The notes beneath the pieces were generated by a model. It was not told the DNA's origin. It searched no databases and saw only the letters and a program-made list of their open reading frames with translations. Made by a program: the position numbers and the translations under genes. A stretch of 64,000 nucleotides of DNA from Dipteris shenzhenensis (Eukaryota > Polypodiophyta > Polypodiopsida > Gleicheniales): NCBI GenBank assembly GCA_047967505.1, contig CM106539.1. One strand, given 5' to 3'. Below are positions 42,301 through 54,052 of this stretch, piece by piece; position 1 is the first letter of the stretch, and every line of letters begins with the position of its first letter.

Positions 42301-42495
42301 GTAGCAAGGTTAGAGGAGAGGGGAGAAGGAGTTGCAAGGTTAGGACATGCTTTTGGACGTGGAGTGCAAGGAAGCATGGACACTTGAGACAAATGCTTGG
42401 AATACCAAAGTAGACTCAACACAATGCCCCAAAGAGTGTGGGCTTCACTCCATTATGGGGTATTTATACAAGTTGGAGAGCTTCTCTCTCTACAT

Positions 42496-42645
42496 GTAAC
42501 ACAAAGTTGTAACACAAAGTCGCATCACAAAGTTGTAACACAAAGTTGTAACACAAAGTTGTATCACAAAGTTGTAACACAAAGTTGTAACACATTCTCT
42601 TTCTACATGTAGAAGTTGTAATACAAAGTTGTATCACATTCTCTT
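42496..42645. repeat. 14-bp minisatellite
   Basis: About nine units of ACACAAAGTTGTA with TCACAAAGTTGTA variants, followed by two copies of CACATTCTCTTTCTACAT. Confidence 0.9.
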
Positions 42646-43537
42646 TCTACATAAGTTCATGTTGGCACAGAGTCAACATACTCCCGGATCCATTTTATTG
42701 CCCGTCCTCGAGTTATGGCTTAGTTTGATTTCAGAGTTGGGATGCCATGTGCATAATCCAGTGGCTGTTTAGCTTTGTGGCATGTGAGTCATTTCTGTTG
42801 TAATGCTTTTGCACCATATAATTTGTAGTCTATAGTCAAGAAGCTTATCTCCTCTTAAGGAGGGGTAGATGGCTGTGAATGTCAGAGGGAATCTCATTGC
42901 TAAGGTTGCGGACTCTGTCATCGAATCTTCTTGGGAAGAGGTTTGGCGGGGGTCTCGTTGTTAAGGCTAGCATTTCTTGCTATCTTGCATACATGTTGGA
43001 TGCGATTGCACCTGTATCATTGAGCTTGTAGAGAATTAGTATGCAACTCTGATATTTTTGCATATAGGAGACGGATGTGATGTTTGGCGGGGGTCTCATT
43101 GCGGAGGCTGCAGACACTATTGCCAATTCATCTTGAGTTTTGGCATAGCTTCTTGTACTGCTTGTGAATTCATTGCATGCTTTGAGAGTATGGAATGAAA
43201 GTGTGTGATACTATTAATGATGCAATCTATTATGTGCCTATGCAAAATCATGTGAGTGCATGTGATGTGTCTAACTATATGCTTATTTGTGGGATTTAAT
43301 AGGGAAACTAAGACTCAATCATCCCTAATACGAAATTGATTAGGTCTTCCTACATGTGCAAAAATGTGCATATGCCAGTGAGTGCGTGTAACAATCTAGT
43401 GCAAACTATATGTGCAAAAACGTGCATATGTGAGTGAGTGCTTGTGATACAATCTCATCCTAACTAAGGAAGACTTGGTTTCCCAAATCTTCATTTTTGT
43501 CGGGGATGGCTTGCGTGTTGATGTAGTAGTGCTTCAG
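42646..43537. other. Possible 3' flank/LTR region of gypsy H1, unresolved
   Basis: Lies directly downstream of the H1 polyprotein end (minus sense). GTTTGGCGGGGGTCTC occurs twice (about 42943 and 43084), and CATGTGCAAAAATGTGCATATG with a variant occurs near 43355 and 43410. No clear LTR boundary or paired LTR was found. Confidence 0.35.
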
Positions 43538-44701
43538 TCAGCTCCGGTTTACTATTGTGTTGAATTGGACTCCATCCAATGTTTCTAGTAGCACAGCTCC
43601 AATGGGATTCATCTTTCGTACTCGGTATGGCGGTCCTTGACCTAGATACTTCAGTTTCCCCTTGTGTACTTTGGCATTGTATAACAGGACTAAGTCGCCT
43701 TCCTTGATGTCTTTAACTTTAAGGTTTCTATCAAACCATGCCTTTCTTCTGTGGTTTTCTGTTGTCATGGCATGGTAGGTGACTAGTCATGTCTCTGTAT
43801 GCTTTTCCAACTGATAGAGGCCTTCTTTCAAGGATTCATGGTCACCCATGCGTTCCTATACTGTGATGCGTAGACTTGGTATTACAAATTCAAGTGGGAC
43901 CATAGCTTCAAGGCCATACACCAATTGAAAAGGTGTGTTCCCTATACTGACCTTGAATGTAGTTATGTATGCCCATAAGGCTGCATCTAGTTTCTCTGCC
44001 CAATCAGAACGCTGTGGTTTTTCTACCTTGGTGAGGATAATGCATATTATTTTGTTGGTGGATTCTGCTAGTCCATTCCCTTGGGGGTAGTAGGGTGTGC
44101 TTTTTCTATGGATTACCATGAAGCCGGACAAGAGTTCTTGGATTACCTCATTGACAAAATGTGTGCCTCTATCCGACACAATTTCAATGGGGCATCCAAA
44201 TCGGGTGATCACATTTTCATATAAGAATCTTGCTGTGCTTCTAGCATTTGCCTTTCTGACTGCTTTAGCTTCAGCCCATTTTGTAAAGTAATCACTGGCC
44301 ACAATGATGTAGCGTGCCTGTGTTCCTTTTGCTATTGGATGTATGGGACCCACATAGTCAATCCCCCATTTTTCAAATGGTTTTTGTGCAACAATTGGTG
44401 TTAGGGGATTGAAGTCTTTGTGTTGTGGTTTAGTAGTCCGTTGGCATACATCATAGCCTTTTACATATTCATAGGCATCTGCCCACAGTGTCGGCCACCT
44501 GTAGCCTGTGAGGAGAACTTTTCTTGTTGTGGCTTCCCCTTGGAAGTGTCCTCCTACAATGCCTTCATGGACTTCACTCAGGATTGGCATGATCTCATGA
44601 GGCATTACACACCTTCTCAAGATCTGGCCCTTGCCCATCTTGTACAGTTGTCCTGCAATGAGTTGATAGGGTGCAACTTTTAGAATCAATTGGAACAGCA
44701 T
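43538..44701 (-). pseudogene. Gypsy H1 integrase
   Basis: Contains the zinc-binding segment (HEGIVGGHFQGEATTRK, CQRTTKPQ), the core WGIDYVGPIHP (first Asp), IEIVSDRGTHFVNE (second Asp) and YYPQGNGLAESTNKI (catalytic Glu retained), then WAYITTFKVSIGNTPFQLVY. A break near 43770-43855 separates the C-terminal part DIKEGDLVLLYNAKVHKG and KYLGQGPPYRVRK. The catalytic triad is complete, unlike in gypsy F and copia E, but the element around it is not. Confidence 0.85.
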
Positions 44702-44768
44702 CTATTTGAAATAGTGTGGCATCTAGTAAGTTGTCTTCTACTCCAGTGGCTTCTTCTCCCGACTTGAC

Positions 44769-45033
44769 TCAAGACATGTGATCAGCAATGTAGTGTTGGG
44801 CACCTTTACAGACCACTATTTTGAAGTTGAATTCTTGAAGCAAGAGGAGCCATCTGGTTATTCTTCCTATGGTACATGGACGGTTCACAAGATAAAGAAA
44901 TGCTTGATGGTTGGTGTAGAAGACAAAATCATTTGCCAGTAGATAGTGCCGAAATTTCTTTACACTATACACCATTGATAGGGCTTCTCTTTCCGTGGTT
45001 GTATAGCTTATCTCTGCATCATTGAATTTTGCA
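44769..45033 (-). pseudogene. Gypsy H1 RNase H C-terminal part
   Basis: Reads FAKFNDAEISYTTTEREALS, MVYSVKKFRHYLLANDF and TRWLLLLQEFNFKIVVCKGA, matching the RNase H of gypsy F and H2. The upstream end is cut at the junction with copia D2, where both elements share TTTGCAAA, a possible microhomology. Confidence 0.75.
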
Positions 45034-45742
45034 AATAAAATGCCTAAGGTCAGATGGAGGGGGAGAGTACCTCTCAAATGAGTTTGCAAGGTTCCTACAG
45101 GAGCATGGCATAAAGCAGCAATATTCATGCAGTCATACCCCACAGCAAAATGGACTTGCAAAAAGGAAAAATAGGCATATTTGAGAGGTATCTCGGGCCA
45201 TGCTAAATGAAAAAGACCTTCCAGATTATTATTGGGTTGAAGCAGTTGCTACAACAGTTTACATAATGAACAGGATTCCCACTGTAGCAATACATGGCAT
45301 GATGACATAGGAGATGTATATTGGTAGGAAACCAGATATTTCTCATTTGAAAATTTTTGGTTCCATTGCCCATGTTCATGTGCCAAATGAGTTGAGGTCC
45401 AAGTTGGATCCAAAAGCTGAGAAGTGCGCCTTTATTGGTTATTCTCTACAGCAGAAATGGTATAGATGCTATAACCCTTCTACTCGTAAGTTTATAGTGA
45501 GTAGAGATGTTGTTTTTGATGAGATGAGTAGCTGGTATAAACCAGTAAATGTGATGATTGATGTAGATGCACAAAATGGTAATGCTGCATAGAATTTACA
45601 GAAGCAATCACAAAATATTAGTGGACCTACAGTGTCCTCTAGCAATGGTTCACATACTTCACCATGGACAGGCAGATTGAGATCAGGAGAATCTCCTCAA
45701 AGCAATGCAGATAGTGGTACGTAGGTATCATGAAAAGGAAAA
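45034..45742 (+). pseudogene. Copia D2: integrase C-terminal half and linker
   Basis: Plus-strand continuation of the copia D family. It opens QIKCLRSDGGGEYLSNEF (second integrase Asp), then SHTPQQNGLAKRKN, where the catalytic Glu of DD35E is Lys. Further on are YNPSTRKFIVSRDVVFDE and GRLRSGESPQSNADSG. Stops at two or more sites (RHI-stop, MMT-stop, AA-stop) make it dead. It ends at 45742, where repeat R1 begins. Confidence 0.85.
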
Positions 45743-46160
45743 CATCTCTTCATATCATTCAAGTGCTAAACAATGTATGAAATATACTCAGCAAAAGGAG
45801 ACAAAGATACATGGCTAGGAGAGAAGAGCACTTGCACTAAGGGAAAAGAGGTTGGCCAATTGTGGATGACCAATGAATTCCAAGCCAGTCATGGAAGAAT
45901 ATTAGAACCAAGACAAGGTAGCAAAGAGCACCTACACCAAAGAGCTTGAGGTGGAAGAAAAGCTAGCCACATGTGGAGAGGGTCAACTTTTGACTATCAT
46001 GCTAGCAACAAGAGTGAACTGGTTTTGAGTTTGCATCTGATATGACTTGAGGCTTTTTACAAAGAAGTATCTTTTAGGTTTTGGTAAGAGGACTTTGACT
46101 AGAAAGTCTAGCTTTTGAGGAGTCCAATGAGTATGCCCATGGACTAAGACATGAGCATGA
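45743..46160 (+). repeat. Dispersed repeat R1, copy 2
   Basis: Inverse counterpart of 690-1114. It begins CATCTCTTCATATCATTCAAG exactly where copia D2 coding similarity stops, so it marks an insertion or recombination junction. Confidence 0.7.
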
Positions 46161-46358
46161 ATCCCTAATAGAAGACAAGAATCTAGTACAAAGTCAGGAC
46201 ATGTCTCCAACCATGAAAAATAAAGATGATTTGCTTGCAAGTCAAAGGTAAAGTAGGAACGGAGCCATAGTCTTGTGGCCAGGGTTCCAACCAAGAATTG
46301 AGTCACGGTCACAGTGGAGTTAGTAGAGGCTCATAGTCCAAGGTAGCATTGACTCAGA

Positions 46359-46651
46359 TGACAAGTGAGGGATCAAGGAGGATCAAAACACCATGAGAGA
46401 GACATAAGGTAGGCAATACTGAATTTATTGAAAATGTGTGTTCTCAACAATACATAGATGGGCTTCTTATATAGAGAGAGCCTTTAGAATAGTCAACCAT
46501 GTGGGGTCCTCTCATCCACATCTCTCCTTGTGGATATCCTTGATCCACATCTCCACATCATGTAGTCCACATCCTAGGGTGGCTACTTTAATTCTTTCAT
46601 ATACCATACCTTAGCCTTTAATCTATGTGCACATGGCATCATATCTCAACA
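46359..46651 (-). repeat. 3' LTR of the Gag-only element
   Basis: 293 bp, aligning along its full length with 49035-49328. It contains CTTCTTATATAGAGAGAGCC; the minus-strand equivalent would supply a TATA-like TATATAAGAAG. Confidence 0.9.
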
Positions 46652-46879
46652 CCTCCCATTAGTGCCATGATCCATTGGCTACTACAAGCTGGTCAGATGT
46701 GAGTTACAAGATCAAATCCTCCCCTGGGTGCTTACATGGATACTCTCAGGTGGTCAGGTTTGATTTACAAATATATGGGCTGAAGGTGGCAAGGCCTTTG
46801 CTTCTCAATACATGTTGTTCTTGTCATTCTGCTCATGGCTTGATGATGATGACTCCATGTAGTTGACCTACTGGTTCTT

Positions 46880-47692
46880 CAATCTGCAATCTTCTTCCTT
46901 GTGTCCGAGCTTCTTGCAATGGTGACACTTTGGTTTGTTCTTCAGTCTGCAGTCACTTTGATAGTGACCCATCCTTCTGCAATGGTAGCACTTTGTTGAT
47001 GTTTTACTAATGAACAATGTTTAACTGTTGCGTGTTGATGTAAATGTCGATGTTAATGTCGATGCCTTCAACTCTCTTCTTTTTCAAGAAGAGAGGATAC
47101 ACATTCCTCAAACTTTGGATCTGGCAAATTCTTCAAAGTGGTTGCAAGTGCACTGTACTCTGCAAGCATGCTTTTAAGGAGGATTGCAAGTGCATCCTTT
47201 TCCCCTACTTTTGCATTTATGCCTTCTATTGGGGTCATAATGCTTTTGATTTTGTTGACAAATTGTGCCATGGATTCATTGAAGCTCATATGCAAACCAT
47301 AGAATTCAATCTCAATGTGAATTTCTTAGCTTTTGGCCTTTGCATCAAACACTGTGTTCAACTCATCCCATGCATCTTTGGCATGATCCTTGGAGTCTAT
47401 ATGATGAATTATGTTTGGACCCAAGTGCAAACCAATGAGTGATAGTGCTACTTCTTTTTATTTCCTTCTAGGCATCATTTTGTGCAGTGGGTATGTCTTC
47501 TTTTATAGCCTTCCAAAGCTTTTGATGCATCAAGAGGTACCTCATTTGTGTAGACCAGGTGTGAAATCCTTCCCCAATGAACTTCTCAATAGCTGGGGTG
47601 CAAATTTCCATTGCAAAGGTCTTACCAATTGAAGAAATTTCAAATCTAGTAGTTTCCAATTGCATGCAATGATTCTGACTTGACTGGTGCAC
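46880..47692 (-). pseudogene. Gag with two CCHC zinc knuckles
   Basis: Minus strand, broken by frameshifts: FEISSIGKTFAMEICTPAIE, FHTWSTQMRYLLMHQKLWKA (copia gag core), then MSFNESMAQFVNKIKSIMTP, LKSMLAEYSALATTLKNLPD and EECVSSLLEKEE. It ends with two adjacent knuckles, CYHCRRMGHYQSDC (46949-46990) and CHHCKKLGHKEEDC (46885-46927), both with intact CX2CX4HX4C spacing. About 230 bp of non-pol sequence follow before the 3' LTR. Role: capsid assembly and RNA binding. Confidence 0.85.
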
Positions 47693-49020
47693 GTAGAGCT
47701 AAAAAAGACGATCATTTTTTCTTTTTGGAGCATGTGCAAAGTCTTCCTAGAGTGGAAGTTATGGCTCATCAAAGTTTTGATCAAGAAGAGGGGAAGTTGA
47801 TGATGTGGCATAGGGATTCACATGCTGCATTCCAAACTGTGCTTAGTAAGAGCTTTTGTGCTTATGTGGCACTTAACTAACCCTAACCATGGTGAATCTT
47901 TACCATAGTTAATTTGACCCTAATCATGGTGAACCTGAACCTTTACCATAGTGGTAAATACAACTAACCTTATCTGCCATGTGGCATTTCCATGTGGCCT
48001 AAGGTTAAGCCTTGGGAAGAAAGATGCACAGTGCTAGAATGTGCATTGAAGACGGAGAGTCTACGTGGGCATTGACATGGTGAATCAATCGAGAAAAAGC
48101 GAGGTAGATATTCCATGGAAGCGACTTATCAATGCTTGGAGCCAAGGCATTGGGAGTTGGCTCTGACGAGTTGAAGTAGAAGTCATGGCTCGTTGAGATA
48201 TGACATAGACAGAAGCAGTGGATTGTGTGGGCATGGATTCTTTAGCATGGATCACTAGAGTTTCAGATGTTGCGCAAGGAGCTGCCAAGAGCGCTGTTTG
48301 TCATTGCGCAGGAGGCTTGCTCGAGTCAAAGGTAGATGGAGGAGCAATGCCATTTGTAGAGGAGCTATTATAGAGCCTTTGGAGGTGCGGTTGCATAGGT
48401 AGCCAGAGGTACACAATGGAGTCAATTATGAAATATGTAGTGGAGTCACTACTGCTGTAAATTCGAGTTGGGGTTGCCCTTTTGTGGTCATCCGAGTCGA
48501 CGTAGAGGTGAAATCGGTTGAGGAGTCATTTGTAGCGCCAACTGTGGCTAGTCACTATGTATGCTGCAAGATGATGGAGATGCACTAAATATGAAGAAGG
48601 AGCCATGAAGTGGTTGCCTTCACTGTTGAAGTATGCCATCGCTGGAGAGGTTTGTTGTGTTGAGGTGCAAAGAGAGGTCCATAAGTGGCTTTTAGGGTGT
48701 CATTGAGAGGCTCTCTCAAAAAATCTCTAAAACAAAAATAGAACTCTCTCATACTCTTTCCTTCTCTCACAATGATATCAAATGGATGGATGCCATAGTT
48801 GCTTCTCTCACAATGATATCAAATGGATGGATATCTATGACAGAAATATATCTTTCTCTCAGATTAAGAGAAGAACATTTCTCAAGCATGAAACTCTCAC
48901 AATAAGAAGAATAGATCTCTCTTCCTCTCCAATTAAAATCTAAGAAAGAACTCATACGAAGAAATGAACACAAGGAAACTCTCTCTCAGAAGGATCTCAA
49001 TGCCTTAGTGGAAGGTAAGG
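47693..49020 (-). other. Long 5' leader of the Gag-only element
   Basis: 1.3 kb between primer site and gag without a recognisable ORF. Near 47880-47965 it holds a cluster of CCATGGT/ACCATAGTTAA half-palindromes. Bases 48096-48420 recur in part at 62831-63048, showing that the family is dispersed. Confidence 0.6.
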
Positions 49021-49034
49021 GAGCTCTAATACCA
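49021..49034 (-). other. Primer-binding site of the Gag-only element
   Basis: TGGTATTAGAGCTC on the minus strand, abutting the 5' LTR with no gap; one change from the common TGGTATCAGAGC. Confidence 0.8.
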
Positions 49035-49328
49035 TGACAAAGTGAGGGATCTAGGAGGATCAAAATGCCATGTGAGAGACATAAGGTAGGCAATCCTCAA
49101 TCTATTGCAAATGTGTGTTCTCAACAATACATAGATAGGCTTCTTATATAGAGAGAGCCTTTAGAATAGTCAACCATGTGGGATCCTCTCATCCACATCT
49201 CTCCTTGTGGATATCCTTGATCCACATCTCCACATCATGTAGTCCACATCCTAGGATGTCTGCTTTAATTCTTTCCTATACCATACCTTAGCCTTTAATA
49301 TATGTGCACATGGCACCATATCTCAACA
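49035..49328 (-). repeat. 5' LTR of the Gag-only element
   Basis: 294 bp, TG...CA ended. A few percent of positions differ from the 3' LTR by eye, suggesting an insertion of moderate age. Confidence 0.9.
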
Positions 49329-51506
49329 TACTCAACATTTGAAATCGAGTTTGATGGTTACACAAGGTTTTTGTGATCTAATGAGTACCAGACTGAAGAG
49401 TGTTGACATGAAGGCATACATCACAAAAGGCCCTTATTTAGGAACTATCAAGGAACCTCTAAAAGGATAATGTTGATGAGAAACCTCCAAAAGGCCACTA
49501 GTTAGCAACTATCAAAGTTAAGGTAGCTACACCTAACAAATTCAAGTTCCAATATTTCAAAGGAACCCATGGAGAAGACCCATAAAATTGTTTGCATGTT
49601 TTCCTACGAGTCTGTCACATAAATCATGCTGCTGTAAACAAGAAAGAGTATATGAATTAATTTTCTTGCACTTTGAACAAGACAACATAGCACCCGTTCA
49701 ACCAATTTCCAATTAGCTATTTTAAGGATTGGCAAAAGATGCCAAGGCTTTCCTCAAATGTTTTAGACATTCAATCACTAAAAAAGGTGTCCAAAAATTC
49801 AGAGCTTGTCCTTCTTTAGGTCAGTGATTTGTTGAGGGCTGTCAATGTTGAGGTTTGGGATGTTTGGCATTATGCTTCTTTATTGATGGTGTGGTAGGCA
49901 TTTTTCCCATCTTGTCGAGTGTCTTTAGCCTAGAATTTCACACATGAATTAGCTTACAATTTGATACTACCATGTGAGTGTCTTTGGCCTAGAATTTCAC
50001 ACATGAATTAGCTTCAAATTTGGTAGTCTTTAGCCTAGAATTTCACACATGAATTAGCTTCCACTTTGGCAATACCATGTGCCAATAGTGTCATGTGAGA
50101 AGAGTACCATGTGCCATCAGTGCATGTTTCTTTTGTGAGTGGGCAAAACAATTCATTATCCTATGTGGAAATGAAAACTTGTCCTTCTTTAGGTCACTTT
50201 AAGGTTAATGGTTGGTTTGGTCATTCTAGAGCTTGTCCTTCTTTAGGTTGGTGATTTGTTGAGGACTATCGACGTTGAGATTTGGGCCATTTGGGATTAT
50301 GTTTCTTTGCTGATGGTGTGGTAGGCCTTTTTCCCATCTTGTCGAGTGTTTGATGCTTGGAGAGGTCCAACGAAACCTTGAAATTCGCAAAGCTGGCCAT
50401 GAGCATCTACTTATTTTATGGAGGAAGGGGAGGTTCTACATCTGATTTCGTCTCCTCCGGATCTAGTATGTGTATAGTCTTTTCCACATCTAGGATTTGA
50501 TTGGCATGGGCTTTTTCGAGCAAGGGTGAGAGATTTCTTAGGAGCCATGGCTGCATCAAGGAGTGTTATAGTGCTTGAGAGCTCGAGGTTTGGCTTGGGC
50601 TATTCTTCTAGGCTAGGAAATGTGACTCGATGATTCTTTTGGGTGCCATAAGTAGAGGAGGCTCATGGGAGAAGCTTATGTCTAGTGTTGTTGCAATGGA
50701 CGGCCTGTCAGTGCTACATGCAAGGAATTGGCAATGCTTTTCGGTGACTATGAGGGACTAATGTTCATCTTTTATTTGGCACTACGGGGGTTATTCTTCA
50801 TGATGGAGTTCATCGAGGAGTGTCAGCAAGGATGGTTATTGTGGGAGTGAGAGCATCATCCGAGGGAACAGGCTTGGGAGAATCCATCATGTGTGGCAGA
50901 GATTGCTTTGTTTTTTGTGGAGATTTGAGGCACTGTCAGAGACTCGTTTGTACATTGGAACTGTGTTGGTGGATGGCAAAGTAGTAGTCAAATCAGAGGT
51001 GTAGTCTTTTCTTTTGCGTGAAGTGGATCGAAAGAGGATGTCAGAATCAGACTGTGTTGGTAGAGTATAATTGAAAAGACTTATTGGATGTGAGTTGGAG
51101 TCAGTGATTTGGAGTCAGCGGGTCAGACTATAGGATTCATGTCGCACATGTCGGGGCCAAATCAAAATCAAAGTCATTTATCCACTCGTGCATGCTCGTT
51201 GAATGGGGGTCAGAGTCAGACACACTGGTTAGACTCAAATTGTACTCTAAGTGCTCAGTCATTGGCATTGTATTTGTTGGATTGGAGTCATACCTTGCAT
51301 GGTTGGACTAGCACAGCGAATGGTTGTTGGGGCCAAGCTTTTCACTGTGGGAGCGTCAGCTAACTCTCGCTTACCTTCATTGCTTTTGTGATTGGACCTG
51401 TATGGGTTAGAGCATACCTAAGTGTTGTCGAAGATGAAACAACTCGTTTCCTTTGTATATGTCGAACGGACTTCTATCAAAGTCTATTGTACACAAACCT
51501 GTTAAT
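49329..51506. other. Non-coding 3' flank of gypsy F with local repeats
   Basis: No gene recognised. It includes a 120-bp direct repeat (49803-49925 and 50231-50349, starting GAGCTTGTCCTTCTTTAGGT) and three tandem copies of TAGCCTAGAATTTCACACAT at about 49927-50060. No LTR boundary for F was found. Confidence 0.6.
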
Positions 51507-52802
51507 CTAAATGGCCAAAACATAAACATCATCTTGATTGAGGTCGGTGCAAAGCTGCAGCTGAGAGATTGTATTTATCTTTGCTTGAGCGGGGTCAGGT
51601 CCTATGTAAGGTTTTAGCCTGAAACCATTCACTACTTTGTCAAATGCATTGCCATGAAGGTCAACTAATTGGAAGGTACCTTGATAAGAAACTTCAAGTA
51701 CCTTGAAGGGCCCATCATATCTCAGCTTAAACTTTCCTAGCATTTTTCCCAACATTGTGTTGAACATTAACACTAAATCATCTTTCTTGAACAACTTGAA
51801 CTTTATGTTTCTATTAATCGAGGCTGCCCTCCTTTTTTGAATAATATCAATAGTATGTGAACTCATGAGCCTATCCTCATCCAATTGTAGAAGTTGTTCT
51901 AATCTTGCATTGATGGAATCTTTTGGGGATAATCTATTATCTATTGCCACTCTTAGGCTACCTGCCAGAAATTCCATAGGTACTACTACCTCATAGCCAT
52001 ACACCAACCTGAAAGGTGTTAATCCAATTGCAACCTTGTGTGCTGTTCTAAGTGCCCATAGTACTGAATCCAAGTGCTGATCTTAGCCTGCCCATTGGCT
52101 TGTGGGTAATAGGCTGTAGAATTTTTATGCAACATCATGTGCATTTTAGTCATCTTCCTAATTGTTTTCTTGAGGAAATGGGTCCCTCTATCAGACACTA
52201 TTTTAATAGGAACACCAAACCTTGTGACAATGTTGTGATAAAGGAAATGTGCCACAGTCCTACCCTTGCATATTTTGAGTGCTACAGCTTCAACCCATTT
52301 TGTACAATAGTCAGTGGCACCCAAAATATATTAATTACCTAAAAACTTTGCTGGAGGTTTGATGGGTCCAATAAAATCTAGTCCCCATTTTTGAAAAGGT
52401 CCCAAGGGGAGAATTCGTTGATGGGGCATCCTATCAAGTGTTCTATCATCTTTTTTACATGGCAATCATGCTTTGGACCAATTATGAGCATCTTTTAAAA
52501 CTATAGGCCACCATAAACTAGCTTGCAAAATCTTTTCACCTATAATATCTCCAAAGAAGTGTCCTCTTACTGGTCCTCCATGGGCTTCAAGTAGGACAGC
52601 CTTTTGTTCCATGATCTTGCACACATCTTTTGACCACCTGGTCAATTTCTCTTCTATACAAAACACTGGCAATTACTAGGAAAGGTCTGCTCTATAAAAC
52701 AAGTTTCTTTCTCTAATCCCTAGTTAATGTTTCAAGAAGAACAACATTTTATCATACCAATTTGGTGGTTCTTCAATTCTTACCATGAAAATGCCTGCAT
52801 TA
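51507..52802 (-). pseudogene. Gypsy F integrase (distal part, downstream of copia E)
   Basis: Minus strand, in broken frames: the zinc region remnant LLEAHGGPVRGHFFGD, ILQASLWWPIVLKDAHNW, then the core DYCTKWVEAVALK, IKIVSDRGTHFLKK (second Asp) and AYYPQANGQAKISTW, where the expected catalytic Glu (QAE) is Lys. The C-terminal part (51507-52073) reads TAHKVAIGLTPFRLVYGYEV, LFKKDDLVLMFNTML and KFKLRYDGPFKVLEVSYQG. It continues, across the inserted copia E, from 56864-58109. Confidence 0.85.
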
Positions 52803-52807
52803 GGAAG
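52803..52807. repeat. Target-site duplication of copia E, left
   Basis: GGAAG, identical to 56859-56863 on the other side of the element. Confidence 0.9.
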
Positions 52808-53159
52808 TGTGAAGATAGTGGGAGAGAGGGAAGGAGTCTCACTTGAGGCTTTCCCACAATCACAATGGGGGAATACACACAAAGGTGGAGGCTGAAAACA
52901 GTTTTCCTCTTCTTAGTTGTGAAAGCCAAAAGAACTCTAGTACAAAGAAATAGAAGAACCCTATATGTGGGTCTCAAACCAAACTCAACTAACTAAGGTG
53001 GCATACTAACTGAGCCACGAACTAGTGTAGATAAGGATAGCTGTCATCCAGCTATTATTCGTGGGCGGTGTACCAATTGCATCTGTAGCTAACAAGTCGG
53101 TGACATAAATGCACAACGGTCACCTTGGCACATCGCGAGTGGAGCTCGATATCTCAACA
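52808..53159 (-). repeat. 3' LTR of copia E
   Basis: 352 bp, nearly identical to 56507-56858; the few differences include AATTGC/AACCGC near 53078 and ACCTTGG/ACCCTGG near 53123. Confidence 0.95.
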
Positions 53160-54014
53160 CTCCCCCTCGAGCTCAATCCCAATTCCTGCACACCAAGCAG
53201 GTCTCTAAACTTGCGCAGCTTCTCTGTGCCCAATGCCTTCGTGAATATGTCAGCTACTTGATCCTCTGTGCTGACATAAGCTAGATCAATAAGACCTAGT
53301 AAAACCTTCTCCCACACATAGTTATAATGCACCTCAATGTGCTTTGTTCTAGCATGATAGACTGGGTTATTTGTACTGCTCATGTTGTCACAATAAATGA
53401 CAACTAGCCCATCTGTAGACTGATGCATATCATAGAGTAGCTTATGCAACCAAGATACCTCACATGCAACCATTGCTGCACCCCTGTACTCAGCCTCTAT
53501 GCTCGACAAGGCAACTGTAGGCTATTTCTTGCTGCTCCAAGTGACTGCAGCACTCCCAAAAGAGAACACATATCCACTGGTAGATCGTCTATCAGAAATA
53601 CTACCAGCCCAATTAGCATCAGTGTATCCATGCAACTGTATCTGAACCCTAGCCTCATAAAATAGTCCATACTACAATGTGGACTTCACATACCTGAGTA
53701 TGCGTCTAGCCGCATCCAAATGCGGTTTCCTTGGAGCCTGCATAAACTGACTTACCAACCCAACAGCATAGCTCAAATGCATAGCTCAAATCTGGCCTGG
53801 TAATAGTCATGTAAATCAAACTTCCTACTATGCATCTGTACATAGTAGGGTCTTCCAGAAGCTCACCTGCATCTGCGCTCAGCTTCACATTCTGCTCCAA
53901 AGGAACTGAAATAGGCTTACAACCTGTCATCCCATATTTGGACAGCATGTCCAGTCCATACTGCCTCTGCAAGGGCTGTATCCCACTTGGTGATCTAATC
54001 ACCTCAATGCCCAA
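53120..54014 (-). pseudogene. Copia E RNase H and connection
   Basis: The connection part (53706-54014) contains IRSPSGIQPLQRQYGLDML, PTMYRCIVGSLIYM and TRPDLSYAFEL. The RNase H part (53120-53509) contains MSSIEAEYRGAAMVACE, LVVIYCDNMSS, ARTKHIEVHYNYVWEKV and VADIFTKAL. A break lies between 53510 and 53705. The last residues run into the 3' LTR, as is common in copia elements. Confidence 0.85.
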
Positions 54015-54052
54015 GAAATAACCAGCTCTCCCAAATCCTTCATCTCAAACTT

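Larger units (their letters stand above)
43538..45033 (-). mobile_element. Gypsy fragment H1: RNase H to integrase end
   Basis: Minus-strand gypsy pol fragment beginning in RNase H at 45033, where it joins copia D2, and running to the end of pol at 43538. Same family as H2 (58110-60050): both share QLYKMGK, RRCVMPHEIMPILS and VHEGIVG. Gag, protease and RT are absent. Confidence 0.8.
46359..49328 (-). mobile_element. Gag-only LTR retrotransposon (TR-GAG-like), 2.97 kb
   Basis: Two LTRs of 293 and 294 bp (46359-46651 and 49035-49328), both TGACAA...ATCTCAACA on the plus strand, enclose 2.38 kb. On the minus strand the primer site TGGTATTAGAGCTC (49034-49021) directly follows the 5' LTR, and a purine tract AATGGGAGG directly precedes the 3' LTR. 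The internal region encodes only a copia-type Gag with two zinc knuckles. Protease, integrase, RT and RNase H are absent. Flanking 5-mers (TCAGA left, TACTC right) do not match. Such elements must be mobilised in trans. It could be a simple deletion derivative or a stable Gag-only lineage. Confidence 0.85.

Noticed and set aside
42132-42422. Leu/Pro/Ser and Glu/Gly/Arg ORFs
   Set aside because: AGG-repeat low-complexity DNA, open in many frames.
45983-46312. 109-residue minus-strand ORF in repeat R1
   Set aside because: The other R1 copy (690-1114) does not keep this frame open.
46354-49333. 5-bp target duplication for the Gag-only element
   Set aside because: Flanks TCAGA and TACTC do not match; the nearby ACTCA words are offset and cannot be a standard duplication.
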